From NCBI RefSeq assembly GCF_000384315.1, contig NZ_ARVW01000001.1, positions 1,683,746 to 1,747,745 on the forward strand: a stretch of 64,000 bases of DNA, read 5' to 3'. Each line of letters opens with the position of its first letter. Position 1 is the stretch's first letter. The notes below the pieces were generated by a model. The model was not told the origin of the DNA. It saw nothing but the letters and a program-made list of their open reading frames with translations, and searched no databases. The translations under genes and the position numbers were made by a program. Positions 45,088-54,481 of this stretch are shown here, piece by piece. Origin of the DNA: Amycolatopsis nigrescens CSC17Ta-90 (lineage in GTDB: Bacteria > Actinomycetota > Actinomycetes > Mycobacteriales > Pseudonocardiaceae).

Positions 45088-45591
45088 TCACGGGTTCGGC
45101 TTCCGATGCGGGTCCTGCTCGAGCTGTTCGCGAAGGATGTCGCCGTGTCCTGCGTGCCGCGCGAATTCTTCGATCATGGCCAGCAGGGTCCATCGCATGC
45201 TGACTTTTCCTTCACGGGGGTTGTCCTTGGTGTCGTCGAGGTTGAAGCGGGCGGCGATTTCACGTGATCGTTGGCTTGCGCGTTCGAACTCGGCGATAAC
45301 GTCGGCCAAGGACTCGTCGTCGGTGACGGTGAAGGTACCCTCGTCCCGTTTCGAGTACCCGTCGCATTCGGATTCGTCGAGGCCGGCCCAGAATCGTTGA
45401 AACCAGATCCGTTCGGCGCCCGCGGCATGCTTGATCAATGAAATCGGCGTCGTAAGTGAAGCGACGAGCCGGCGGCGGGCGTCGGCTTCGGAGAGGCCGC
45501 GCGCGGTCTCGATCAGGGCTTCGCGGTTGCGATCGAGCATGTTCTCGATGACCGCTCGTTCGGTGCCGTTGGTGATTCTGGTCGTGCTCAT
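45088..45591 (-). CDS. DinB-fold protein (DUF664)
   Basis: A 167-residue four-helix DinB-like protein, second of its kind in the window. Metal-ligand histidines are in SLIKHAAGAERIWFQRF and MIEEFARHAGHGDILRE. The N-terminus (ERAVIENMLDRNREALIETARGLSEADARRRLV) is typical. Probably a mycothiol-linked transferase or damage-inducible detoxification protein. Convergent with the VOC gene; only nine bases separate the stops. Confidence 0.88.
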   Translation of the reverse strand: MSTTRITNGTERAVIENMLDRNREALIETARGLSEADARRRLVASLTTPISLIKHAAGAERIWFQRFWAGLDESECDGYSKRDEGTFTVTDDESLADVIAEFERASQRSREIAARFNLDDTKDNPREGKVSMRWTLLAMIEEFARHAGHGDILREQLEQDPHRKPNP

Positions 45592-45904
45592 GGGCTTTTA
45601 CTCCGTTCTTTGGCGTGTGGTTCGAGGCAGGGGCGACGCATCCAGAAACTGGAACCAGTTGGGGACGTCGGGGCGTTCGATGTGCTCACCGCTTTGATGC
45701 GCGGGCACCGGGCAGATCCGGTGAAGACGCCAACATCATCACCCTACCGGGTCCTCGATGGCGGCCTCGCGGGTGGGGCCCGACGGCCAGGTTTCGTTTC
45801 TCGTAGAACCTGGAAAAACGAAACATCTTGCCGCCACCAGAACGCTCCCGCCAACCTGGGTGAACAGCACGACGGTTCGAGTTCACCTGATCTTGGGAGC
45901 GGCG
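45592..45904. other. Intergenic region with overlapping inverted repeats, no gene seen
   Basis: Upstream of both the DinB gene and the small ORF at 45905. It contains GTTTCGTTT (45791-45799) with its exact complement at 45816-45824 and, interleaved, CCAGGTT (45788-45794) with AACCTGG (45807-45813). These could be an operator or a structured leader. No convincing reading frame. Confidence 0.45.
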
Positions 45905-45997
45905 ATGAGGGTATACATACGGCTGGCCACCCTGTGCCGGGTCGTGTTCTGGTTTGCCATGGTGACGGCGCTGATCGGGCTGGCTCTGGGTTCCTGA
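45905..45997 (+). CDS. Putative 30-residue membrane peptide
   Basis: MRVYIRLATLCRVVFWFAMV continues for ten more residues to a stop. A basic amphipathic start is followed by one hydrophobic helix. GGGAG at 45895-45899 is well spaced (five bases) before the ATG, which supports translation. It lies 138 bases upstream of the XRE-NB-ARC-TPR gene on the same strand. It could be a small membrane-active peptide or just a chance ORF; there is no homology evidence. Confidence 0.4.
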   Translation: MRVYIRLATLCRVVFWFAMVTALIGLALGS

Positions 45998-46135
45998 TGA
46001 GGTGCCAATTATTGGCTGCATGCCTACAGCCGGCACACCTCCTTTTCGATTTCGCCAAGGGTCCGCTCGTTCGGCGTTGTCCGGTCTCCGGCCATACTGG
46101 GCTGGACTCATGGGCTCGATGCGAGAGGTGCCGAC

Positions 46136-48367
46136 GTGACGTTCGGGGCGGAGCTGCGCAGGTTGCGGCAGGAGGCCAAGCTGTCGCTGACCGAGCTGGC
46201 GACCAGGGTGCACTACAGCAAGGGATACCTGAGCAAGGTCGAAACCGGTATGGCCGGGCCGAACGCGGCACTCGCGGCGCTCTGCGACACCGAGTTCGGC
46301 ACGGGCGGCACCCTGACCGCGCTGCTGCCCACTGATGCGCCGCGACGGCAGCGACGGGCGGCCCTGGTCATGATGCGGTCCGGGCTACCCGCGGTCACGC
46401 CCCATTTCGCCGACCGTGCCGACGAACTGGAGGAGATTCGCGCAGCGGTGCTGCGCGAAGTAGAGGGGGGTGCGGCGGTGTGCGCCGTGCACGGAATGGC
46501 CGGTGTCGGCAAGACAACACTGGTCGTGCGCTGCGCACACCGCCTTCAAACGCATTTCACCGACGGAGTTCTGTTCCTCGACCTGCGCGGGCACACCCCC
46601 GGCGCCGGTGAGGTCACCGCCGCGGAAGCGCTGGACCGGTTCCTCCGCATCCTGGGGGTCCCCGCGGAGGAGATCCCGGCCGACACCGACGACCGCGCGG
46701 CGCTCTACCGGGATCGGCTGCGGGGCCGCAGTTTCCTCATCGTCCTGGACAACGCCCGTGCCACCCGGCATCTGCTGCCGCTGGTCCCGGCCGAGCCGCA
46801 GTGCCGGGTGCTGGTCACCAGCAGGCACCGGCTCGCCGCGCTCGACGACGCCCGCCACATCACGCTGGCGACCCTGCCCCACGAGCAGGCGGCCGCCCTG
46901 TTCACCGAGCTCATCCACGATCACCCGCACCGCACCGACGACGGCACCGCGGTCAGCGGCATCGTGAACCGCTGCGGGCGGCTCCCCCTCGCCCTGCGGA
47001 TCGCCGCGGCCAGGCTGCGGGCCAACCCGAGTTGGACCCTTGCCGAGCTGGACCAGCGCCTCGACGACGAGTCCGCGCGGCTGGGCGAGCTCGACGACGG
47101 GGAGCGCAGCATCACCGCCACCTTCCAGCTCTCCTACCGGGAGCTGCCAGCACAGCAGCAACGCCTGTTCGGCCTGCTGGCCCTGCACCCCGGTGCGGAC
47201 CTGGAGATCTACAGCGCGGCCGCGCTGGCCGGCGCCGACCTGCCGAGCACCGAGCGGCTGCTGGCCGGCCTGCACGACGCGCACCTCATCACCCAGGAAA
47301 GTACCGGCCGGTACCAGTTCCACGACCTCATCCGCACTTTCGCCCGCACCATCGCGCTGCCCGCCGTGCCGGCTCCGGAGCAGCGCGCGGCGCTCGCCCG
47401 GCTGTTCGACCTCAACGTGTATGCCACCGATCTGGTCGACCGGATCCTGACCCCGCAACGCCACCGCCGCGACATCGAGTTCGGGCACCTGCCGCCCGCC
47501 GTACCGGATTTCACCCGGGACAACTGCGGTGAAGAATGGCTCCGGGACGAGTGGCGCAACCTCGTCGCGCTCTGCACCGCGGCCGGCGAACACGGCTTCC
47601 ACGACCGGGCCTGGCAACTCGCGTTCGCGCTGCGCGGCTACTTCTTCCTCACCAAGCTGTGGGACCCCTGGATCGCGACCTGCCGGCAGGCCCTGACCTC
47701 CGCCGAAGTCAACGGGGACCTCTGGGCACAGGCCACCACCTCGAACAACCTCGGTGTCGCCAGCATCGAACGCGGCCTGCTCGACCAGGCCGAGCAGCAC
47801 TATCGCGCCGCGCACGCGCTGTTCCGGGAGCTCGAAGACGAGCACGGGGCGCACACCGCCGTGAACAACCTCGCCTGGATCGCCCATTTCCGCGGCGACC
47901 ACCCGTCGGCGCTCAAGGGCATGGAGACCGCGCTCGGCTTCTACCAACGCGTCGAGGCGCACCGCAACATCGCCATCACGCAGCGCGGTATCGCACTGGT
48001 GCAGGCCGAACTCGGCGACTACGCACCGGCTTTGGACAACGCAGGCGCGGCCTTCGCCACCTTCGAGGAACTCGGCCTCGACCTGGACGCGGCCATGTCG
48101 CTCAACGCCCAGGGCTGGGTGCACCACCGCGCGGAGCGCCGGCACGAGGCCGCCACCGCCTACCGGGACGCGCTCGATCGCAGTCAGCAGTGCGGAAGTA
48201 GCTACGAGGCCGCTCGCGCCGAGACCGGCCTCGGCAATGTCGCCTACGCCGCCGGGCAGCACGAGCAGGCCGAACAGCACTGGCGGCTGGCCGCGGAGCG
48301 GCACCCCAATCTCAACCCCGCCGTCGTCGCCGAAGCCCGCGCGCGGCAGGCGTTCGGTCGCGGCTGA
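46136..48367 (+). CDS. XRE-NB-ARC-TPR protein (STAND NTPase)
   Basis: 743 residues. XRE-type helix-turn-helix at about 3-57 (LRRLRQEAKLSLTELATRV, YSKGYLSKVETG), NB-ARC NTPase from about 90 with Walker A GMAGVGKTT (120-128) and Walker B FLIVLDNA, a GLPL-like RCGRLPLALRIA, a winged-helix part (YQFHDLIRTFAR), and TPR repeats from about 520 to the end (TSNNLGVASIERGLLDQAEQ and following units). Resembles AfsR-type regulators without the SARP domain. GTG start at 46136. Such STAND proteins switch between ADP and ATP states and either control transcription or act in defence. Confidence 0.9.
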   Translation: MTFGAELRRLRQEAKLSLTELATRVHYSKGYLSKVETGMAGPNAALAALCDTEFGTGGTLTALLPTDAPRRQRRAALVMMRSGLPAVTPHFADRADELEEIRAAVLREVEGGAAVCAVHGMAGVGKTTLVVRCAHRLQTHFTDGVLFLDLRGHTPGAGEVTAAEALDRFLRILGVPAEEIPADTDDRAALYRDRLRGRSFLIVLDNARATRHLLPLVPAEPQCRVLVTSRHRLAALDDARHITLATLPHEQAAALFTELIHDHPHRTDDGTAVSGIVNRCGRLPLALRIAAARLRANPSWTLAELDQRLDDESARLGELDDGERSITATFQLSYRELPAQQQRLFGLLALHPGADLEIYSAAALAGADLPSTERLLAGLHDAHLITQESTGRYQFHDLIRTFARTIALPAVPAPEQRAALARLFDLNVYATDLVDRILTPQRHRRDIEFGHLPPAVPDFTRDNCGEEWLRDEWRNLVALCTAAGEHGFHDRAWQLAFALRGYFFLTKLWDPWIATCRQALTSAEVNGDLWAQATTSNNLGVASIERGLLDQAEQHYRAAHALFRELEDEHGAHTAVNNLAWIAHFRGDHPSALKGMETALGFYQRVEAHRNIAITQRGIALVQAELGDYAPALDNAGAAFATFEELGLDLDAAMSLNAQGWVHHRAERRHEAATAYRDALDRSQQCGSSYEAARAETGLGNVAYAAGQHEQAEQHWRLAAERHPNLNPAVVAEARARQAFGRG

Positions 48368-48794
48368 TCCTTCCGGTTCGGCAATCCGCCGGGAATACCG
48401 AGAATACGCGAAGACCAGGTTAATCGAGATTCCCGCAGTACGTCGCCCAGCCCGGTTTCGATTTCGAACTCCGCGGCTCATTGCGGCACGATTGGACACA
48501 CCGCCGATCAACCGCGCGCATGATTGAACATCCTTTGCCGTGCACGGCTTGAAGTTACCGACCGGAAACCTCGCCCGCGGTTAAAAGAAAGACGGTTTCC
48601 GAATTCGTCTCTTCGAGGCGGTTTGACCGGCACTTTCACCGCACGGCACAATGGCGATAAGCGACTATAGGCGAGCCGCACAACGGTTCATCGCACGCCG
48701 CACCTACCATGTCCCGGATCACCGCCGTGGACCATAACCAGATCAAGATCAATTATTCGATGAACCGGCACGAGAGCAGCGGGGGAAGATCGAC
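48368..48794. other. Intergenic region upstream of the SEFIR-STAND gene, no gene seen
   Basis: 427 bases, distinctly A/T-richer than the flanking genes. An inverted repeat CGGAAACC (48563-48570) / GGTTTCCG (48594-48601) encloses an A-rich loop. It must hold the promoter of the next gene. No ORF with coding character and no RNA gene recognised. The drop in GC may mark the edge of an acquired segment. Confidence 0.5.
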
Positions 48795-51700
48795 ATGACG
48801 TTGGACGGCGCGGCAGCCGAGGAGGACGGCGAATCGTCCGCCGGTGCGCCGCGAGTGTTCGTCTCCTACGCCCACGAGTCGGAAGAGCACAAGAACCAGG
48901 TGCTGGGCTTCTGCCGGCTGCTGCGCCGGCACGGGGTCGACGCGCGCCTGGACCAGTACGACAGCGGCAGGCGATGGGACTGGTACGCGTGGATGACCGA
49001 CCAGATCACCAGGGCCGACTTCGTCATCGTGATCGCCTCGCCCCAGTACCGGGTAGCCGGCGACGGCTCCCCCGGCCGGATGAGCAAAGGCGTGCAGACC
49101 GAGGCGGCGCTGCTTCGCGATCTCCTGCACAGCAATCGGGCGACCTGGCTGCGCAGATTGCTGCCGGTCGTGCTACCGGGGCGTTCCGTGGACGATATCC
49201 CGCTGTTCCTCCAGCCGTCCTGCGCCGACCACTACCAGTTGTCCGCGCTGAACTCCGCCAGTATCGCCGAACTGCTCCAGGTGCTGACCGAACGGCCGAC
49301 CCATCGGGCGCCCGCCCTCGGCCAGGTACCGCCGCTGGAAACGGCGAAAGATATGTCACCCGTGATCCCGCCTGCCTTCATGATGCCGCGCGACCACGCG
49401 GCGTTCACCGGCCGGGAAGCGGAGCTGGAAAACCTGCTCGGGCTGGTGCCGGGAATTTCGACACCGGAACAATGGTCGGATACTGTATGCGTTATTGATG
49501 GCATGCCCGGCGTCGGAAAGACCACCTTCGCCGTGCACGCCGCTTATCGGCTGGCCGACCGTTTTCCCGGCGGACAGCTGTTCCTGGAGCTGCACGGCCA
49601 CACCCCGACCCGGCAGCCGGTCGAACCAGCCGAAGCCCTGGAATCCCTGCTGCTCGCACTCGGCGTCGCTCCCCAGCAGGTGCCGGCCTCGCTCGAAGAC
49701 CGCGCCCGGATGTGGCGCGACCAGCTGGCGGGCAGGCGGATCCTGCTGCTGCTCGACGGGGCTTCCAGCTACGACCAGGTCCGGCCGCTGCTCGCCGGTG
49801 CGGCGGGGTGTTTCACGATGGTCACCAGCCGGCGGCGAATGGTCTCCGCCGACGACGTGCACCCGATCTCGCTCGACGTGCTGTCGCCGGAACAGGCCGG
49901 CGACATGCTCCGCCGGCTCGTCCGCACGCCGGCGGTGGCCGATGACCCGGACGGGGTGGACGAGCTGACGAAGCTCTGCGGGCACCTGCCGCTCGCCATC
50001 GCGCTGTCGGCGGGCCGGCTGCGCAGCCATCCGTGCTGGAGCGTGCGTTATCTGGTGGACCAGCTGTGCACGGCACGGCAGCGGATCGCCGAGTTCCGCT
50101 CGAAGGGAATCGCGGTCGCCGCCGCGTTCGACATGTCCTACCGCGATCTGCCGGACGACACGCGTCGGCTTTTCCGACGACTCAGCCTGCATCCCGGGCA
50201 CGACTTCGACGCCTACGCCGCCGCCGCGCTCGACGACAGCGAGCACGGCGGCACCCAGCACCGGCTCGAAGCGCTCTACCTCGACCACCTGATCGACGAA
50301 CCCACCCCCGGCCGCTACCGGTTCCACGACCTGATCCGCGAGTACTCCGCTTCACTGGTCGCCCGCGACACCGAAGCCGGCCGCGACGACGCGATGAACC
50401 GCTTGTTCGGCTACTACCTGCACACGACGATCGCGGCCAACGACTGGAACCCGTCCAACCGGACCTCGACCTATCCCGCGGCCGCCACCCGGCCGCGCCA
50501 CACCCCCGCACTGGACTCCCAGAAGGCGGCGCTGGACTGGCTGCGGGTCGAGCGGGAGAACCTCGTGTCCTGCGTGGACCACGCGACAGCGTCCGCAACA
50601 TCGGCATCGCACGCGATCCAGCTCGCCACCGCGCTGAACCTGTTCCTGCAGATGGACGGCCAGTGGCAGCATTCGCTCGCGACCAGCACCGCCGCGCTCG
50701 CCGCCGCCCGTGCCGCCGGCGACACGCACGGCGAAGCCGCCCTCATCAACGACCTCGGATGTGCCCAGTTCATGGCACAGGACTACCCGGCCGCGGCCGC
50801 GAACCTGCGCCAGGCGCGCGCGTTGTTCGCCGGCCTCGGAAACACCGTCGGCGAAGCCAGCGCCCTCAACACCCTCGGCGCCGTTCAGGTGTCCGGTGGC
50901 GACCTGGCCGCCGCGACCGAGAGCTTCCGCCGTTCCCAGCACCTGTTCAAAGGCGCCGGGCATGCGCTCGGCGAAGCCAGGACCAAGCACAACCTCGGCA
51001 TCATCCTGCACTCCAGGGGCGAGTACCCGGCCGCGATCCTCAGCCTGAACAAGGCACTCGACATCTACATGGACTCCGAGAACCCGCTGGGCGCGGCCAG
51101 CTGCCTCGCCCACATCGGCCGCACCCAGCTGGCCGTCGGGAACCGCACGGACGCGGCGCTGAACGTCGACCACGCCTACCGCATCTTCAAGGGCCTGGAC
51201 AACCTGCGGGGCGAAGCCAAGGCACTGGCCGTGTGCGGCATGGTGCACCACGCGACCGGGGATGCGGCCGCCGCGCAGCGCAGCCTGGCCAGGGCCCGCG
51301 AGCTTTATGCCAGCCTCGGCGACCGGCCCGGCGAAGCCACGGCGCTCACCGCACTGGGCGCGGTGCAGCACGCCCGCGGTCGTTGCGAGGAGTCGGTCGT
51401 CCACCTCCGCCGGGCCAGCAAGCTCTGCCACCGCCTCGGCGACCGCGTCGGCGAGACCGAGGCGCTGAACGAGCTCGGCAGGCTCGCCGCCGACTGGCCG
51501 AAGGCGGGAGACAGCATGGCGTACCACAAACGCGCATTGGAGCTGAGCCGATCCACCGGCCTTCCGCTGGAGGAAGCCCGCGCGCTGGAAGGGATCGGCA
51601 ACCACCTGCTGCACGAGACGAACCTGCGCGACGGCATCGGCTGCCTGCGCCAGGCCCTGCGCATCTACGAGAAGCTCGACGTGCCGGAAGAACAGGTGCT

Positions 51701-51842
51701 GCTTTCCAAGCTCGCGCGAATCACCGCGAGCAGCACGAAACAACGCAGCTTCGACGGCCGGGTTAGCGGCGCAGCAGGCCGCGTACCCGGTCGGTCGCCT
51801 GGCCCATCACCACGTCCAGCCGAACCCGGCGCTGCCCGGTGA
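48795..51842 (+). CDS. SEFIR-NB-ARC-TPR protein (STAND, defence-like)
   Basis: 1015 residues. SEFIR (TIR-related) domain at 20-165: RVFVSYAHESEEHKNQVLGF, HGVDARLDQYD, ITRADFVIVIASPQY. NB-ARC from about 200 with Walker A GMPGVGKTT (236-244) and Walker B ILLLLDGA, GHLPLAIALSAGRLR, RYRFHDLIREYSASL. About ten TPR units follow from 600 to 970. TIR/SEFIR plus STAND plus repeats is the layout of bacterial immune receptors that trigger NAD depletion or cell death when the repeats bind a phage product. The last 25 codons overlap the 3' end of the convergent glycosyltransferase gene by 80 bases and look like read-through (SGAAGRVPGRSPGPSPRP). ATG start at 48795 after GGGGGAAG. Confidence 0.92.
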   Translation: MTLDGAAAEEDGESSAGAPRVFVSYAHESEEHKNQVLGFCRLLRRHGVDARLDQYDSGRRWDWYAWMTDQITRADFVIVIASPQYRVAGDGSPGRMSKGVQTEAALLRDLLHSNRATWLRRLLPVVLPGRSVDDIPLFLQPSCADHYQLSALNSASIAELLQVLTERPTHRAPALGQVPPLETAKDMSPVIPPAFMMPRDHAAFTGREAELENLLGLVPGISTPEQWSDTVCVIDGMPGVGKTTFAVHAAYRLADRFPGGQLFLELHGHTPTRQPVEPAEALESLLLALGVAPQQVPASLEDRARMWRDQLAGRRILLLLDGASSYDQVRPLLAGAAGCFTMVTSRRRMVSADDVHPISLDVLSPEQAGDMLRRLVRTPAVADDPDGVDELTKLCGHLPLAIALSAGRLRSHPCWSVRYLVDQLCTARQRIAEFRSKGIAVAAAFDMSYRDLPDDTRRLFRRLSLHPGHDFDAYAAAALDDSEHGGTQHRLEALYLDHLIDEPTPGRYRFHDLIREYSASLVARDTEAGRDDAMNRLFGYYLHTTIAANDWNPSNRTSTYPAAATRPRHTPALDSQKAALDWLRVERENLVSCVDHATASATSASHAIQLATALNLFLQMDGQWQHSLATSTAALAAARAAGDTHGEAALINDLGCAQFMAQDYPAAAANLRQARALFAGLGNTVGEASALNTLGAVQVSGGDLAAATESFRRSQHLFKGAGHALGEARTKHNLGIILHSRGEYPAAILSLNKALDIYMDSENPLGAASCLAHIGRTQLAVGNRTDAALNVDHAYRIFKGLDNLRGEAKALAVCGMVHHATGDAAAAQRSLARARELYASLGDRPGEATALTALGAVQHARGRCEESVVHLRRASKLCHRLGDRVGETEALNELGRLAADWPKAGDSMAYHKRALELSRSTGLPLEEARALEGIGNHLLHETNLRDGIGCLRQALRIYEKLDVPEEQVLLSKLARITASSTKQRSFDGRVSGAAGRVPGRSPGPSPRPAEPGAAR

Positions 51843-53142
51843 TCGCGCGCTGATCCGCCAGTTCGGCAACGGCTTCGAGTTCCCGCTGGTGCGATTCGCC
51901 CGCCACGTTCAGCGCGTCGGCCAGCAGGCGCTCCTGCTGTTCGTAGTGCCGCTGGGTGGCGCGGCGTTCCTGGGCGTGCCGGATTTCGGCCGCTTCACGC
52001 GCGCGGTCGCCTTCCGCGCGCAGGCGTTCGCTTTCCTCGTACCGCCGCTCGCTTTCGGTGGCACGAGCGGTCGCGACGGCCAGTGCCGAGCGGGTCCGCT
52101 CCAGCTCGGCGCCGGTCCGTTCGGCGAACACGGCGAACTCCGCGCGCAGCAGGTAGAGCGCGCACTCGTCCCGCCAGCGCAGCCGCACCAGCCGGGCCAG
52201 CTCGCGGTGGGCGGTGGTCACCGGGGCGGCGGCGGGAGCGAGCCGCTGGAAGAGTGCGACCAGTTCCTCGGCGTGCGCGTGCGCCTGGTGGTGGTTCAGC
52301 ACCAGTTCGCGGTTCACCTGCCCCATCAGCGGGTCGTAGGCGTCCAGGTCCCGGCGCAGCCGGCCGGGCTCGCCGACGACGGGAAGGGCCTGGCCGGCGA
52401 AGGCGTCGGCCTCCATCAGCGGGTAGCTCCCCGGGGTGACCCAGCCATCGGTGCCGAACACGTCGTAGAGGTACGCGGGGCGACCGCAGGACATCGCGTC
52501 GAGCAACGCCCTGCCTTTGCCGACCACGATGTCGGCCGCCGCAATCTCCTCTTCGGGGCGCAGCGACGCGGTCGCCCGACCCACCTGCACGAACTCGAGC
52601 CCGGCCGGGGACCAGGCGTCCACCAGGACGCGGCGCACGTCGGACTGCAGGTAGTTGCCGAGCAGCAGCACGCGTTTCGGCCGGGGACGCGGCGCGCCGC
52701 GCGGCACCAGCCGGTCCACGTCGATCGGCTGGCGCAGGCGGACCACCTCCTGCGGCACGTCCAGTGCGCGCACCCGCCGCCCGACGCTGTCGCTGAGCAC
52801 CACCACCACCTTCGCGACGCCGGGGACCAGCGGCGGCATGGACAGATCGAACAGCGTGCCGTGCGCGACGAAGACCTGGGGCACCTTCGGCAACCGGTCG
52901 GCCAGCGCGTAGGCCATCCCGCCGTCCTGGGCGAGCACCACGTCGCAGTGCGCGGGCAGGTCGTCGAGTTCTGGCGCGACGGCGATCCCCTGCGCCACCG
53001 CGAGTTCGGCCATCGCGCCGAGCTCGGCGGCGTGGATCGTCACCTCATGACCGAGCCGCTGCAATTCCACGGCGATGGTGAGGACATAGGTCTCACTGCC
53101 ACCGACCGCCGCGAAAGCATTCGTCCCCAGCACCACCCGCAT
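51763..53142 (-). CDS. GT-B glycosyltransferase with C-terminal coiled coil
   Basis: 459 residues. It starts MRVVLGTNAFAAVGGSETY, the usual N-terminus of GT4-like enzymes, and shows GGSETYVLTIAVELQRLGHEV, VFVAHGTLFD, KRVLLLGNYLQSD and a donor-site region VGKGRALLDAMSCGRPAYLYD. From about 340 to 445 it is a long charged helix with heptads (ERRYEESERLRAEGDRAREAAEIR and on), probably a coiled coil. The ATG at 53142 is chosen; the frame is open to 53196 with no family match. Acceptor unknown. Its 3' end overlaps that of the SEFIR gene. Confidence 0.88.
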   Translation of the reverse strand: MRVVLGTNAFAAVGGSETYVLTIAVELQRLGHEVTIHAAELGAMAELAVAQGIAVAPELDDLPAHCDVVLAQDGGMAYALADRLPKVPQVFVAHGTLFDLSMPPLVPGVAKVVVVLSDSVGRRVRALDVPQEVVRLRQPIDVDRLVPRGAPRPRPKRVLLLGNYLQSDVRRVLVDAWSPAGLEFVQVGRATASLRPEEEIAAADIVVGKGRALLDAMSCGRPAYLYDVFGTDGWVTPGSYPLMEADAFAGQALPVVGEPGRLRRDLDAYDPLMGQVNRELVLNHHQAHAHAEELVALFQRLAPAAAPVTTAHRELARLVRLRWRDECALYLLRAEFAVFAERTGAELERTRSALAVATARATESERRYEESERLRAEGDRAREAAEIRHAQERRATQRHYEQQERLLADALNVAGESHQRELEAVAELADQRAITGQRRVRLDVVMGQATDRVRGLLRR

Positions 53143-53411
53143 GACCAAAACGCTACCGCAGAACGACTTCCAGACGCGCACGCAGCACCTTGCCACGCAA
53201 TTTCGGACGGTCGGAAATTGACGTTCCCGCGCACCGGTCTGCCAATGATCAGGCGGGGCTTACGCCTTACCAGCACTGGGATTACCCTGATCAGCCTAGT
53301 GGCGTACGCCGCGAATGAGCCGTTTCTCGCGGGACGGTAATCATCGCCCAACGGTCAAATCCCGTTACCGCATGGACCAATTTAGTCGGCAATATCTCGT
53401 GGCGAAAGAAA

Positions 53412-54170
53412 TCACCGTGCCGCGGCGCTGTTCTTGGTGGTCTTGGTGATCGCCTTGTCGATAACCTGCAGGGACTTCAGCATCGCCAGCACGAGCTTCG
53501 CCAGGTTCTGCGAGCTGGACAGCAGGGCGCCCATCTTCTCGGCGATCTGCTGCCCGTACTGCACGGCGATCGCCACGCACTGCGGGACGGCCGCCGCGAC
53601 GCTCGCACCGCCGGTCGCCGGAGCGGTGGCCATCGCCTGGGTCATGATCGGGGTGATCTTCCCGGCGGCCTCGCCGACGAGCTGCGTGATGATCTGCTGC
53701 GCCTTGCCGATCACGTCGCTCGCGCCCGCCATCGCGCTGGACACGCCGGCGCTCGCCTTGCCGATGGCACGGAGTTCGTCGGCGAGTTCGCCGGAGGTGT
53801 TCTGGTATCCCGACGCGGCCGTGCCCGACCAGTTCGGGGTCTCCGTTCCGCTCGACTGCTGGTAGGAACCGGCGAGCTCGGAGACGTTCTGCCCGGTGCT
53901 CTGCAAGCTGCCGGAGCTGGACGAGACCGCACCGGGCTCACCGAGCAGTGTTTCCAGCGGTGCGGTCAGGAACGACACGAAGTCGGTCATCCAGCCGAAG
54001 CCGGCCGTGGTCAGCGCCGAGAGCGGGTCCGGGCCGGCGCCGAGGACGTCCGCCGCCGCGGTCGCGCCGTAGAGGCCGGCGGTCACCCAGTCGTTGTTCT
54101 GCACGGCCGTGGTGGTCGCTTCCAGGTCGGCGAGCAACTGGGTGATCGGTGCAGTCGTTGGTGAAGTCAC
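53412..54170 (-). CDS. WXG100-like ESX substrate protein (252 aa)
   Basis: A helical, Ala/Ser/Gly-rich protein. NWSGTAASGYQ carries the WXG turn (W-S-G) between helices, as in WXG100/PE-PPE-like type VII substrates; an N-terminal helical region of about 90 residues and a C-terminal tail surround it. GTG at 54170 overlaps the previous stop as GTGA. It is the last gene of a six-gene operon. Confidence 0.82.
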   Translation of the reverse strand: MTSPTTAPITQLLADLEATTTAVQNNDWVTAGLYGATAAADVLGAGPDPLSALTTAGFGWMTDFVSFLTAPLETLLGEPGAVSSSSGSLQSTGQNVSELAGSYQQSSGTETPNWSGTAASGYQNTSGELADELRAIGKASAGVSSAMAGASDVIGKAQQIITQLVGEAAGKITPIMTQAMATAPATGGASVAAAVPQCVAIAVQYGQQIAEKMGALLSSSQNLAKLVLAMLKSLQVIDKAITKTTKNSAAAR

Positions 54171-54481
54171 TGTGCTCCCTCCACGCGCAGTCGGGTGGTG
54201 TGCTGGTCTTCGACCTGCTGGTAGGCGTCCGCGGCCCGGCCAAGGCCGGTGCTCAGGTCGTGCACGGCGGAGGATGCGTGCGTGATGGATTCCGTGGTCT
54301 TGGCCATGGCTTCGGTCAGCCCGGCGGTGAGGAAACCGACGAAGCTGCCGAGTGCGTTGTCGGGCAGTTCGCCCGGCAGCACGCCCGCGGCGGAGGACAG
54401 CTGCGCGGCGAGCCCGCCGACGGTGCCGGCGTGCTTCCGGATCTCGCCCGGCTCGGCCTGGAACTGGTTCGGTGCGGTCAT
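54167..54481 (-). CDS. EspC-like type VII secretion protein (104 aa)
   Basis: Small helical protein with the pattern of ESX secretion-associated EspC/DUF2580 proteins: VEPGEIRKHAGTV-like start (here AEPGEIRKHAGTVGGLAAQL), a central helix, and a Y-x-x-x-E tail (ADAYQQVEDQHTTRL), which resembles the secretion signal YxxxD/E. Overlaps both neighbours (ATGA at 54478-54481, GTGA at 54167-54170). Confidence 0.82.
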   Translation of the reverse strand: MTAPNQFQAEPGEIRKHAGTVGGLAAQLSSAAGVLPGELPDNALGSFVGFLTAGLTEAMAKTTESITHASSAVHDLSTGLGRAADAYQQVEDQHTTRLRVEGAQ

